Made by a program: the position numbers and the translations under genes | Assembly: GCA_049969475.1 (NCBI GenBank) | Contig: JBMFOU010000001.1 | Coordinates: 62,001 to 126,000, forward strand | DNA length: 64,000 bases | Direction of reading: 5' to 3' | Source of the DNA: UBA2030 sp049969475 | GTDB lineage: Bacteria; Bacteroidota; Bacteroidia; Bacteroidales; TTA-H9 | The notes under the pieces: model-generated | What the model was told of the DNA's origin: nothing | The model's input: the letters and a program-made list of their open reading frames with translations, nothing else | The model's database searches: none | Shown: positions 26,701-34,589 of the stretch, piece after piece | How the letters are laid out: each line of letters begins with the position of its first letter | Numbering within the stretch: the first letter of the stretch is position 1

Positions 26701-27056
26701 CCCAATGATTTTTTCTCACGCGAGATACCTAGAGCAGTAACAACAACTCCTTCAATGGCCGTCATGGTAGGTTTCATCTGGACATCAATCACCGTCTGAT
26801 TGCCGATATTGACCTCTACCGTTTGCATACCTACGAAAGAGAATTGTAGGACCTTTGCATTTGCAGGTACATTCAGCGAGTACTTACCATTTAAGTCGGT
26901 TACTGTACCCACTTGAGTACCTTTCGCAAGAACAGAAACACCGGGAATACTGGAACCATCCTCAGCGTTGGTTACCGTACCAGTAATCTGCCTTTGAGCA
27001 TTTACCTGCAACCCCAGCAGGGCCAGGAAAGCAAGCAAGAACGGAATTTTTCTCAT
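23763..27056 (-). CDS. SusC/RagA family TonB-dependent outer-membrane transporter
   Basis: 1097 residues. A signal peptide (to VNAQ) is followed by a carboxypeptidase-D regulatory-like beta-sandwich (about 22-105, QITGTVTNAEDGSSIPGVSV), a TonB-box-like GVVVTALG, the plug domain (about 115-235, with MINALSGRIAGLQVTSSSG and VLIRGVNSMTGNNNPLYVIDGVPID) and a beta-barrel ending in an aromatic residue (SFGVNLSCNF). It imports bulky nutrients delivered by the SusD partner, powered by TonB-ExbBD. There is no STN domain, so no direct anti-sigma signalling is expected. The 303 bases upstream are very AT-rich and probably carry the operon promoter, but no exact TAnnTTTG was found there. Confidence 0.97.
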   Translation of the reverse strand: MRKIPFLLAFLALLGLQVNAQRQITGTVTNAEDGSSIPGVSVLAKGTQVGTVTDLNGKYSLNVPANAKVLQFSFVGMQTVEVNIGNQTVIDVQMKPTMTAIEGVVVTALGISREKKSLGYAVQDVKGDELTQARQPNMINALSGRIAGLQVTSSSGNIGGSSRVLIRGVNSMTGNNNPLYVIDGVPIDNSDFNTYNTARGAGGYDYGNMAQDINGDDIESVSVLKGPSAAALYGARAANGVILITTKKGKTGKGKGIGVTLNSGVTLENVAYLPKYQNLYGGGTTFDGPGTRDGFLVQEINGIEYLLPDYATDESWGPKYNPNIQYLPYWSLYDWEALGKPTTNPDGTPYRLETAPWVAPAHDVKDFFETQVGYTNNIALTSANENGAFRLSYTNLTSNGYMPNSKLNRNSLNFNGNSKFGKKLEAFTSINYIKTYALGRPATGYDDNNVMQKFNQWGQRQLDMEKMKNYMNPDGTMRTWNRRAWDDPLPNYSDNYYWTRYMNYTQDWRDRYYGNVGLTYQIFDWLKVTGKYNLDTYTFRNKERVAIGSQAQSYYLEDMRQVTETNAEFLFEAEKRWEEFSSKLTFGGNRMHRQYELNGGITQGGLVIKNFYSLLNSAASPLVHDETTEKAINSLYGSLNLGYKGFLFLDMTLRNDWSSTLPKNAWSYLYPSATLSYVLTEMPSMQGKADWMDLAKLRFGIAKVGNDTDPYRLITLYDNFQNFGSDIRYSLPGTLNNAELKPESTLGWEVGTELRFFKNRVGLDVTYYYKKTTDQIFNVPISAASGFTSAMINAGTISNKGIELQLSLTPVKYRDFQWDMLVNFGANKNKVEELAAGVESLRLGNGPFNISIEARVGEAYGQLVGTDFVYDAQGNKVVDKTGRYLKTTAVKSLGSVLPDWNAGITNTFKYKGFDFSALIDIQHGGKLFSTTYMWGIYSGILEETALTNANGKNVRDDVADGGGVLNDGVYGKLNADGTVTYIDKDGNVVDNPVKNETYISAIRWAADHYSRPAAQNVFDASYIKLREVRLGYTIPSKYTGPIQNLRVSLYGRNLAIWGRDIKHIDPENTTSAGNIQGIEGGQLPSLRSFGVNLSCNF

Positions 27057-27359
27057 AACAGTTAGATTTTGGTTAGTAATGAAGGTTAGATTTACAAAAA
27101 AAGAACTACAGAAATTTTTATGATGGCTGGTTTTCTGTATTTTATATTTAATAAATTATATATGTGTCACCATATCTCCCCATTTGAAGTTTTGGGGTGC
27201 AATTTATAACAATTTACAAGCGATTTGCAAATGTTTTAATCGTTTTTTTAACTTTTTTTAATTTTTTAGATTAACTGATTGGTTAAAAATTTCTATTTCA
27301 GGATGGTTAAATCTCTTGAAAAAAATTAAGGTATTGAAAGCAAGCAAAACTCGGAAATC
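27057..27359. other. AT-rich upstream region of the susCD-like operon
   Basis: About 300 bases with long T and A runs and no open frame of note. A loose promoter-like TATAAATTGC (minus strand) near 27200-27210 deviates from TAnnTTTG. No binding site could be assigned. Confidence 0.3.
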
Positions 27360-27794
27360 TCATAGCATTCTTGATAGGTAGCGACTATAAAGAAGAATGA
27401 AAAGAGCAGTGATGGCAAAATCAACTACCGGAAACGGGTATTCCTTGATCATAACTACGGGTAGCAGTGAGAGCAAGACCTGGGCGGCTGTGTAGAGATG
27501 GAATCCAGCAGCCCGCATCTTCCACATAAGTATTGCGCCTGTTAGTGATGCAGAAAAGAGCACAGCCCCTGAAAGGAAATATTTCTGTCCACCGGATAAG
27601 ATTACATCCAATCCGGGAAAGGTAAGTGCTCCCGATTCATACATGCTTTGTAATTCGCTAAAAAACAAACCATAAGTCCAATATACAAAAGCACCCACAC
27701 CACTGCCGATAAAAGTCAGAATGCATAGGGCAGAGAGCATATCGGGTCTTTGGGGACTAATTTTCTCCAACTTCTCGATTGATGGATCTTCCAT
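27360..27794 (-). CDS. Small membrane protein, four predicted helices
   Basis: 144 residues. A charged N-terminal tail of about 18 residues is followed by four hydrophobic helices (about 19-42, 68-86, 95-115, 120-140). I recognise no family; proteins of this layout are common in Bacteroidota and often carry only DUF names. It lies 53 bases downstream of the ammonia-lyase homologue on the same strand and may share its transcript. No catalytic residues are apparent. Confidence 0.65.
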   Translation of the reverse strand: MEDPSIEKLEKISPQRPDMLSALCILTFIGSGVGAFVYWTYGLFFSELQSMYESGALTFPGLDVILSGGQKYFLSGAVLFSASLTGAILMWKMRAAGFHLYTAAQVLLSLLPVVMIKEYPFPVVDFAITALFILLYSRYLSRML

Positions 27795-27847
27795 TTAAAA
27801 TAGTTGAATATTCCACAACAAAGTTAAGTAAAAAGTATTCCTAATTG

Positions 27848-29374
27848 TCAACCCAGGCTTCCTATGAGCGATTCCACTTCCTCGAGAATTTCTCCTGAGG
27901 CCACCAGTTTCTTCATGGTATTGTGGTCGTTATATAGCGGGCGGTCTTCATTGAGAAAGTCAACATAACGGCGAATCACTTCCCTGGCCCGGGTAGTGCC
28001 CCGCCCAAATTGGTAGTCGCGGAAATCGAGGGCCTGGGCCGCGGCCATAAATTCAATTCCAAGCACTCCATAAGCATTGTCGAGAATCTGGAAGTTTTTA
28101 AGCGCTGTGTTCATCCCCATCGAAACGAAGTCTTCCTGGTCGGCAGCTGCAGGGATGCTTTGGATAGAAGCAGGCATCGATAGGATTCGCTGTTCTACAA
28201 TTTGCATATCGGCCGTGTATTGGCTTAACATGAGGCCCGAAAACATGCCCGCTCCTCTGGTGAGGAAGGCTGGTAGTCCCACGCTGAGGGCCGGATTGTT
28301 TAAGCGGTTCATCCGGCGTTCGCTTAACACACTCACCATGGTAATAGCCGCTCCTGCCATATCCATGGGCAAAGAAACTGGAGTTCCCTGGAAATTGGCT
28401 CCCGAGAGCTGTAAATTGAGTTCGGGGAAAAAGATGGGATTGTCGCCTACTCCGTTAAGTTCTATTTCGACCTGTTTGCGAGCCCAGGCCAAAGCATCGT
28501 GGGCAGCGCCGATCACCTGGGGTGTGCTTCGCATGGAATAGGCATCTTGTACCTTACATTTAAGTCTTCCGGCAGCCAGGTCTCCCCCTTCCACCATCAT
28601 GCGTATAGCGCGTGCGCTTCGTATGGCCCCGGGAAATCCTCTTACCTTGTGAATCAGCTCATGGTATGGCCGCAGGTTGGCTTTCAGAGCTTCCAGCGAC
28701 ATAGCTGCAGCTATTTCAGCTTGCTTAAGCCATCGATTGGCATCATAGAGAAATAGCGCACTCATGGCTGTCAGTACATTGCTGCCGTTTATGGCTGCCA
28801 GGCCGTCCCTGGCTTTCAGGCCGGGTATAGGTATTTCAGCCCGATCCATGGCTTCCTTTCCATCCAGAAGTTCTCCTTTGTAATAGGCTTTTCCTTCACC
28901 CATCAGCAGAAGGGCTATTTGCGACATAGGAGCCAGGTCGCCTGAGGCACCTACTGAACCTTTAGTGCAAACGTAAGGTGTAACTCCCTTGTTCAGCATT
29001 TCCACAAGCGTCAGAGTAATCTCGGGCCTGCATCCACTATTGCCATGGGCATGCACATTAATGCGCCCCAGCATGGCCCCTCTTACCCAGTCTTCTGGCA
29101 TGGGGTCGCCTATACCTGCCGCGTGATTGTATATAAGGTATTTCTGGAACTCCATCACTTGCTCATCAGAGAGAACTACCTCCGAAAATTCTCCAATGCC
29201 GGTATTCACCCCGTACATGATCTCGCGGGCTTCAATTTTTTGCTCCAGCATGGCCCTGCATGCTTTTATGCGCCCCAGAGCGTCAGGATGCAACTCCACC
29301 GGTCGATGATACCGCGCTACTTCTACCACATTTTCTATGGTAAGATCTGCTCCTGTGATAATTAGTTTTTCCAT
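27848..29374 (-). CDS. Histidine/aromatic amino acid ammonia-lyase family protein (divergent)
   Basis: 508 residues from ATG 29374. MIO-dependent lyase or aminomutase: the cofactor-forming triad is Ala143-Ser144-Gly145 in GSVGASGDLAP, and the Tyr loop is YGVNTGIGEF. QDAYSMRSTPQVIGA, VGDNP and SGANFQGTP replace the more usual HutH wording. The substrate-selecting segment reads YNHAAGIG, where HutH has SHAxGxG. A bona fide HutH lies 2.3 kb away, so this paralogue may act on another amino acid (tyrosine or phenylalanine) or be an aminomutase. The first ATG-like codons upstream (29410, 29386) give longer products, but the chosen start MEKLIITG fits the family. No hutU or hutI is near. Confidence 0.85.
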   Translation of the reverse strand: MEKLIITGADLTIENVVEVARYHRPVELHPDALGRIKACRAMLEQKIEAREIMYGVNTGIGEFSEVVLSDEQVMEFQKYLIYNHAAGIGDPMPEDWVRGAMLGRINVHAHGNSGCRPEITLTLVEMLNKGVTPYVCTKGSVGASGDLAPMSQIALLLMGEGKAYYKGELLDGKEAMDRAEIPIPGLKARDGLAAINGSNVLTAMSALFLYDANRWLKQAEIAAAMSLEALKANLRPYHELIHKVRGFPGAIRSARAIRMMVEGGDLAAGRLKCKVQDAYSMRSTPQVIGAAHDALAWARKQVEIELNGVGDNPIFFPELNLQLSGANFQGTPVSLPMDMAGAAITMVSVLSERRMNRLNNPALSVGLPAFLTRGAGMFSGLMLSQYTADMQIVEQRILSMPASIQSIPAAADQEDFVSMGMNTALKNFQILDNAYGVLGIEFMAAAQALDFRDYQFGRGTTRAREVIRRYVDFLNEDRPLYNDHNTMKKLVASGEILEEVESLIGSLG

Positions 29375-29455
29375 GGTTCTGGTCATTAGGTTAATAAGGC
29401 TAAGGAACAAATTTTTACGAACTTTGCCAAGCCAAATATCTACTTATATCTTTTT

Positions 29456-29767
29456 ATGAATTCTATTAAAAATCTCATCGGAGAAGCCCCCATTGCCCTG
29501 GTTTATTTTTATTCGGAAGACTGTGCCCCTTGTCTCACACTTCGTCAGAAAATCAGAGAATTAATTGAGCAGCGCTTTTCGAACATTCCGTTTATTTTGC
29601 TCGATGGAAAAAATTATCCTGAATTGATGCAGGAGCATCTTATTGTAAGTTTTCCTGCCGCTTTACTTTTTGCAGAAGGGAGAGAATTTCGGCGATATGG
29701 CCTTTATTCGAGTATCCACTCTATGGCTGATGATTTAGAGAGACTTAAGCAGCTGATAGCTGAATAG
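29456..29767 (+). CDS. Thioredoxin-family protein with CAPC site
   Basis: 103 residues, single thioredoxin fold with the redox motif YSEDCAPC (Cys about 24 and 27) and the cis-proline loop SFPAALLF. No signal peptide, so it is cytoplasmic. The CAPC motif differs from the WCGPC of the main thioredoxin at 34214, suggesting a specialised reductant. It is divergent from the ammonia-lyase homologue and converges with the beta-barrel gene (1 base between the stops). A partial promoter box GAACTTTG lies about 40 bases upstream. Confidence 0.85.
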   Translation: MNSIKNLIGEAPIALVYFYSEDCAPCLTLRQKIRELIEQRFSNIPFILLDGKNYPELMQEHLIVSFPAALLFAEGREFRRYGLYSSIHSMADDLERLKQLIAE

Positions 29768-29768
29768 C

Positions 29769-30383
29769 TTATTCCTGTGCCCCGAAAAAGTATTGAAACG
29801 AAAGCGTTAACACATCGTTGTATTGCCCATAGTTGGGGAAACGCGAGGCTCCCGAAACATGGTCTCTGACCTGATAAAGCGAATTGGTACTCCGTAACCC
29901 TGCCGCCCAGCGTTCTGCAAAACGATAGTTAATACCTACCAGGATATTCAGTGCATGTTGATGAAACCCGGCATCGCCTACATCAAGGCTAAAATTGGCT
30001 TCCTCGTAGTGGTACAATAAATATCCATATGAAAGCCCTGCTTCAAAGCTAAGTTGCTCATTGTATATATATTTGTAAATGAATGGTAAGTCAATGTAAT
30101 TGAGTCTCAATAGATATTGCTGATAACCATTCTTCTCTGAGGGGTTCTTGCGCGCCCCTTTCTGACTGTAAACCAATTCCATTTGAAATACTGATTTTTC
30201 AGAAAGGTGAGTATAGGCAAATATACCTGCATGGATTCCTGCCTTATCGTATCCTGAGGCAACATCTCCTGCCACCTGGCTCCCATTGACGCCAAAAACC
30301 AACCCCCCAAAGACCTGTTGAGCCCGGCTTTCCGCACACGAAAAAAGCATTCCTGTCAACAGTATAAAAAATAGCTTTTTCAT
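29769..30383 (-). CDS. PorT-like outer-membrane beta-barrel protein
   Basis: 204 residues. A signal peptide (MKKLFFILLTGMLFSCAESRAQ) is followed by alternating amphipathic strands typical of the small porin-like OMP_b-brl family: GGLVFGVNGSQVAGD, KSVFQMELVYSQKGAR, LNYIDLPFIYKY, AGLSYGYLL and LSFQYFFG. LNYIDLP is the hallmark of PorT-like barrels in Bacteroidota. PorT itself belongs to the type IX secretion machinery, but most such barrels have no known role. Its single cysteine FSC could be a lipobox, but the residues around it fit poorly. Confidence 0.8.
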   Translation of the reverse strand: MKKLFFILLTGMLFSCAESRAQQVFGGLVFGVNGSQVAGDVASGYDKAGIHAGIFAYTHLSEKSVFQMELVYSQKGARKNPSEKNGYQQYLLRLNYIDLPFIYKYIYNEQLSFEAGLSYGYLLYHYEEANFSLDVGDAGFHQHALNILVGINYRFAERWAAGLRSTNSLYQVRDHVSGASRFPNYGQYNDVLTLSFQYFFGAQE

Positions 30384-30520
30384 GATTTAACTTATTTGGA
30401 GGTAAAATTAATAATAAGACACCAGGCAGTTAATTACTTAATGCTACTGGCCGTGAATATTTTTATGGCAGATCAAAATAGGTAGAGAGCGGAAATGCAA
30501 TGTAAAAAAGGAACGAGTAA

Positions 30521-31402
30521 TTAAAGCGAAATGATGGTGGAGAGTGAGCGATTGGATTCTATAAACCGCACAGCATAGAAACCTGGGGAGAGCCCAGAGA
30601 GAGGTACATTGGCCTGACCTTTTATAGGGGCTCGCATCACTTCTTTGCCCAACAGGTTATAAACTATCAGTATGGCATTTCCTGAGCTGTTCACGGTAAG
30701 TGATTTATTGATAGGCAAGTAGAGTATCTGTGGCTTTGCGGTTGAAATATCCTTTTTTCCGGTATATTCAAAGAAGCAAGTTGCATAAGCAGGATTCTGG
30801 AAAATATTGATTTCGTTTTCCCAAAAACAAAGTAATTCTTCGCTGCCACAGGCTGCACCCGCCCAGCTCATACCACTGTTTTTTATTCCATAAAGACTAC
30901 CTATGCCTTCTATCCAAGTTTCTGATTGAAGATGCTGAGGTTCCCACATTTTCAGCTGACGGCGTAGTTTTCCTCCAATTTCGATTGAAGTTTTTTCTTG
31001 AACAGTAAGCCGAATGGGCTCAGCGGAAAAGGCTGGATTAAAGACGAAAACAGTATCCCCGGGCTGGGCAGAAAAATCGTAAGCAACACCCTCAATCTCG
31101 GGGAAAATACTTCTATACCAAACCTTTCCTGTTGTAGTGTCTTCTCTATAGAGTCCCCAGAAGTACCATTCGGTTTGCTCAGGTTTTTCGGTGGCATAGA
31201 GTTTTTTATAAATAGTTTCACCAATCACTGTATCACCTTTGAAGGCATAGTAACGGCTGGTATAAGAGTTATATCCCGGAAGGCAATGAATTTCGACAAG
31301 GCTCCAAAATGATGTTTCTGATGTTAAGGATAGAAATTGGGCCTTAGCTGAAATCAGGGTACTCATGAATAAAATCCCAGTTAAAATATTTTTTGTTTTC
31401 AT
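30521..31402 (-). CDS. Exported protein with T9SS C-terminal tail, unknown function
   Basis: 293 residues. Signal peptide (MKTKNILTGILFMSTLISAKAQ), a central domain of about 180 residues I cannot assign (GDTVIGETIYKKLY and WYRSIFPEIEGVAYDFSAQPGDTVFVF are commonly seen in secreted Bacteroidota proteins), and a C-terminal T9SS-type module (VNSSGNAILIVYNLLGKEVMRAP to LSPGFYAVRFIESNRSLSTIISL). It is expected on the cell surface or outside. No enzymatic motif was seen. Confidence 0.75.
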   Translation of the reverse strand: MKTKNILTGILFMSTLISAKAQFLSLTSETSFWSLVEIHCLPGYNSYTSRYYAFKGDTVIGETIYKKLYATEKPEQTEWYFWGLYREDTTTGKVWYRSIFPEIEGVAYDFSAQPGDTVFVFNPAFSAEPIRLTVQEKTSIEIGGKLRRQLKMWEPQHLQSETWIEGIGSLYGIKNSGMSWAGAACGSEELLCFWENEINIFQNPAYATCFFEYTGKKDISTAKPQILYLPINKSLTVNSSGNAILIVYNLLGKEVMRAPIKGQANVPLSGLSPGFYAVRFIESNRSLSTIISL

Positions 31403-31669
31403 TGAAAAGCATGTTTTTCTATGAAACAGATAGTCCTAATGAATTGTTTCCATCGTTCGGCCATGGAATTCCCAACGCTTTGTTAATTTTGCCCCATGCA
31501 GTTTTTTTTACTTCTCTATAAGATTAAAGTGAATCGCACCTCGCTTTGCTTCTAAGGTTGCTACCCTTGGGGTTGGCCACTTCTAGGGGTAAATCATCTC
31601 ATTATTTCATATCAGTAATTTTTCACCAGAGAGTATCCGGTGCGATTTATCTTATTAAATGATTTAAGC

Positions 31670-33187
31670 ATGAAAACACATAAAATCAATTTTGAAAAAT
31701 TAACTTATAAAAGAGTTTTTGATGTTTTAAAAGAAGGTTGGAGGCTTGAACTTTCAGACGAGGCCAGGCAAAAAATCGTAAGAGGCAGAGACTATCTTGA
31801 TGAGAAACTGGCTGCCCATGATGAACCCACTTACGGTATAAATACAGGATTCGGTTCGTTGTGCAATGTGCGGATTTCATCCGAACAATTATCTGATTTA
31901 CAGCGCAATCTTGTAATGAGTCATGCCTGCGGTGTAGGCCCTGAGGTGCCAAAGGAGATTGTTAAACTCATGCTTCTACTTAAGATACAGAATCTTTCAT
32001 ATGGCTATAGTGGAGTGCAATTAGAAACGGTGGAGTTATTGATTAATTTTTTTAATCACGAAATATTACCGGTAGTCTATGAACAAGGTTCTTTGGGTGC
32101 TTCAGGCGATTTAGCTCCCCTGGCCCATCTATCGCTTCCTTTGCTAGGCCTGGGAGAAGTATATTTTAAAGGCCAAAAAATGCCTGCTGCAGAAGCATTG
32201 CAGGAAGTGGGCCTGAAGCCAGTAGAGCTTAAATCGAAAGAGGGGTTGGCCTTGCTTAATGGAACCCAATTTATGAGTGCTTATGGGGTTTATAGTCTGC
32301 TACGAACGTTTCGGCTATCTATTTTATCCGACGTCATTGGAGCCCTGTCGCTCGATGCTTTCGATGGAAGAATAGAACCTTTTCATCCTCGTCTTCATGA
32401 AATCAGAAATCATAAGGGCCAGATACGTACAGCGGAACGCATACGTAAGTTGCTCGAAGGCAGCGAATTGATAAACAGATCCAAGGTACACGTACAGGAT
32501 CCCTATAGTTTTCGCTGCATTCCACAGGTGCACGGGGCCAGCAAAGACTCCATCAACTATGTTGCCTACGTTTTTTCCTGCGAAATGAATGCTGTAACCG
32601 ATAATCCTACGGTTTTTCCAGAAGAGGATATGATTATTTCCGGTGGAAATTTTCACGGCCAACCCCTGGCCCTGGCCCTCGACAATTTGGCTATTGCTCT
32701 GGCCGAGTTGGGAAATATTTCAGAGCGGCGAACCTATCAGCTCATCTCAGGCAAACGAGGGCTACCTCCTTTTCTGGTAGCGCATCCCGGACTCAACTCG
32801 GGATTTATGATCCCCCAATATACGGCCGCTAGTATTGTTAGCCAGAATAAGCAACTCTGCACACCAGCCTCTGTGGATAGTATAGAGTCATCTCAGGGGC
32901 AGGAAGATCATGTAAGTATGGGGGCTAATGCAGCTACTAAGGCCCTTCGCGTGGTGGACAATCTAGAAAAAATTCTGGCCATCGAACTTTTCAATGCTGC
33001 ACAAGCGCTGGAATTCAGACGACCAGCCCGTACCTCACCTTTTCTGGAAGATTTTGTGAAAGCGTACAGGCAGGTGGTACCTTTTATTGAAAACGATGAG
33101 GTGATGTATCCTTACATCAATCGGAGTGTGGAATTTTTACGCAAAGTTCCACTCGATATCCCTGATGCGCTGATTCCTGGAATTTAG
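31670..33187 (+). CDS. hutH: Histidine ammonia-lyase
   Basis: 505 residues from ATG 31670; a GTG at 31640 opens ten more residues that are not part of the family. MIO triad Ala144-Ser145-Gly146 in GSLGASGDLAPL, Tyr loop TYGINTGFG, selectivity motif MSHACGVG with the His typical of HutH, QDPYSFRCIPQVHGA and SGGNFHGQP. It deaminates histidine to urocanate, the first step of histidine use. The other hut genes are not in the window. Its stop codon overlaps that of the DUF58 gene on the other strand (33184-33187). Confidence 0.93.
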   Translation: MKTHKINFEKLTYKRVFDVLKEGWRLELSDEARQKIVRGRDYLDEKLAAHDEPTYGINTGFGSLCNVRISSEQLSDLQRNLVMSHACGVGPEVPKEIVKLMLLLKIQNLSYGYSGVQLETVELLINFFNHEILPVVYEQGSLGASGDLAPLAHLSLPLLGLGEVYFKGQKMPAAEALQEVGLKPVELKSKEGLALLNGTQFMSAYGVYSLLRTFRLSILSDVIGALSLDAFDGRIEPFHPRLHEIRNHKGQIRTAERIRKLLEGSELINRSKVHVQDPYSFRCIPQVHGASKDSINYVAYVFSCEMNAVTDNPTVFPEEDMIISGGNFHGQPLALALDNLAIALAELGNISERRTYQLISGKRGLPPFLVAHPGLNSGFMIPQYTAASIVSQNKQLCTPASVDSIESSQGQEDHVSMGANAATKALRVVDNLEKILAIELFNAAQALEFRRPARTSPFLEDFVKAYRQVVPFIENDEVMYPYINRSVEFLRKVPLDIPDALIPGI

Positions 33188-34116
33188 AAAAGATGTGAAC
33201 GCTTGAGCAGATAAGGCATAAGTACTTGGTAGAAGCCCTGGCGGATGTCGGCTTCAATAAAATCGATACGATACTGTCCACAACGGAATTTTAACTCATC
33301 CAGAAATTTTCGCATGGCAGCCGTGTATTTTTCGCGTATTTCGGCCACGTTCACCTTTATTTCGCGACCAGTCTCTTTGTCGATGAAGCGGTAAGGCCGG
33401 TTGTCGAATCCAAGTTCTAGCTCGGTTTTTCGGTCGATGGTATGAAAGAGGATGACTTCGTGCTTGTTGTGCCGCAAATGTTGCAGGGCATGAAAAAGAG
33501 CTTCCGTATCCGTCTGCTTATCGAACATATCGCTGAAGATGATAACCAGTGACCGTTTGTGGACAGCTTCCGCTATGAGGTGAAGGGTCTCGGCCACAGC
33601 CGACTCGTGAGGTGATTCCGGAGGTGGAGCATCAACCAGCTCTTCCAATTGTCTGAAAAGGTAACGCACATGCAGGTTATTGGAGCGGGCCGGAAAATGT
33701 TGTGTGATCTCGCGGTTAAAAAATGTGAGACCTACCGCGTCGCGTTGTTTGCGGAAGAGAAAGAGAAGGGCCGCTGCCGCATAGACCGAAAAGATGAGCT
33801 TGGTGGGATTGTCGGGCCCGGGTGATGCGAGTAGGGGATAATACATGGATGCCGAGTGGTCGATGACCAACTGGCAACGTAGATTGGTTTCTTCTTCAAA
33901 CCTTTTGACAAAGAGTCGCTCTGTACGGGCAAAAAGTTTCCAGTCGATATTCCGGGTAGATTCACCGGTATTATAGAGCCGATGTTCAGCAAACTCTACC
34001 GAAAAACCATGGTAAGGACTCTTATGTAAACCCGTAATAAATCCTTCAACCACCTCCCGGGCGTAAAACTCCAAAGGAGTAAACGGTTGAATTCTGATTG
34101 GATCGATGGGAGGCAT
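33184..34116 (-). CDS. DUF58 domain protein (von Willebrand A-like)
   Basis: 310 residues, cytoplasmic. The DUF58 signature RNIDWKLFARTERLFVKRFEEE (about 55-76) is followed by a vWA-like core with a MIDAS-type start in LVIDHSASM and a later FSDMFD. DUF58 proteins usually sit beside a MoxR AAA ATPase and BatA/BatB genes in stress or assembly operons. Here no such partner is in view: the upstream gene on the same strand is thioredoxin, 97 bases away. Function unknown. Confidence 0.88.
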   Translation of the reverse strand: MPPIDPIRIQPFTPLEFYAREVVEGFITGLHKSPYHGFSVEFAEHRLYNTGESTRNIDWKLFARTERLFVKRFEEETNLRCQLVIDHSASMYYPLLASPGPDNPTKLIFSVYAAAALLFLFRKQRDAVGLTFFNREITQHFPARSNNLHVRYLFRQLEELVDAPPPESPHESAVAETLHLIAEAVHKRSLVIIFSDMFDKQTDTEALFHALQHLRHNKHEVILFHTIDRKTELELGFDNRPYRFIDKETGREIKVNVAEIREKYTAAMRKFLDELKFRCGQYRIDFIEADIRQGFYQVLMPYLLKRSHLF

Positions 34117-34199
34117 GGCGGGTTAATGATATGCGGTAAAAATAATAAAAATCAACGGCATATCGAAATTATCGACATACATAACAAAGATCTGAAGCC

Positions 34200-34217
34200 C
34201 TGAGAGGACACTCTCAG
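34200..34217 (-). terminator. Hairpin over the trxA stop codon, possible terminator
   Basis: Perfect 7-bp stem CTGAGAG (34200-34206) / CTCTCAG (34211-34217) with a 4-base loop, overlapping the trxA TGA at 34214-34216. No strong U-run follows on the minus strand, so termination is uncertain. Confidence 0.35.
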
Positions 34218-34531
34218 AGCAAAGCCTCGATTTTTTTTACCAGATGGGACTTGGGGACTGCACCTACCTGTTTGTCCACTATTTCACCATTTTTTAGAAA
34301 CAAGATGGTAGGTATGTTGCGAATTTTAAAGCGCATGGCAATTTGCGGATTGCTATCTACGTCGAGCTTGCAAATAACAGCCTTATCTTTGTATTCTTCA
34401 GCCATTTCAGCCATTATAGGGGCTACCATGCGGCAGGGGCCGCACCATTCGGCCCAAAAATCAATAACGACAGGTTTGTCGGTTTTCATTACAATCTCTT
34501 CAAAGTTTTGATCGGTCAATGTAATGGCCAT
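34214..34531 (-). CDS. trxA: Thioredoxin
   Basis: 105 residues, standard thioredoxin with the active site WAEWCGPCRM (Cys about 32 and 35), the buried Asp in FWAEW context and the cis-Pro motif RNIPTILFLKNG. General cytoplasmic disulfide reductant, recycled by thioredoxin reductase. It has its own promoter box at 34557-34565 and lies downstream of dnaE. Confidence 0.96.
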   Translation of the reverse strand: MAITLTDQNFEEIVMKTDKPVVIDFWAEWCGPCRMVAPIMAEMAEEYKDKAVICKLDVDSNPQIAMRFKIRNIPTILFLKNGEIVDKQVGAVPKSHLVKKIEALL

Positions 34532-34556
34532 AGATAGATGGGATTTAGTTTGGTGG

Positions 34557-34565
34557 GCAAAATTA
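34557..34565 (-). promoter_or_regulatory. -7 promoter box for trxA
   Basis: TAATTTTGC on the minus strand, ending 25 bases before the trxA ATG. It sits in the short dnaE-trxA spacer. Confidence 0.6.
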
Positions 34566-34589
34566 GTTGATTTAATAAGAGCCTATTAA

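Noticed and set aside
27360..27794. Assignment of the four-helix protein to a named transporter or DoxX-type family
   Set aside because: No signature residues were seen; only the helix pattern supports membrane location.
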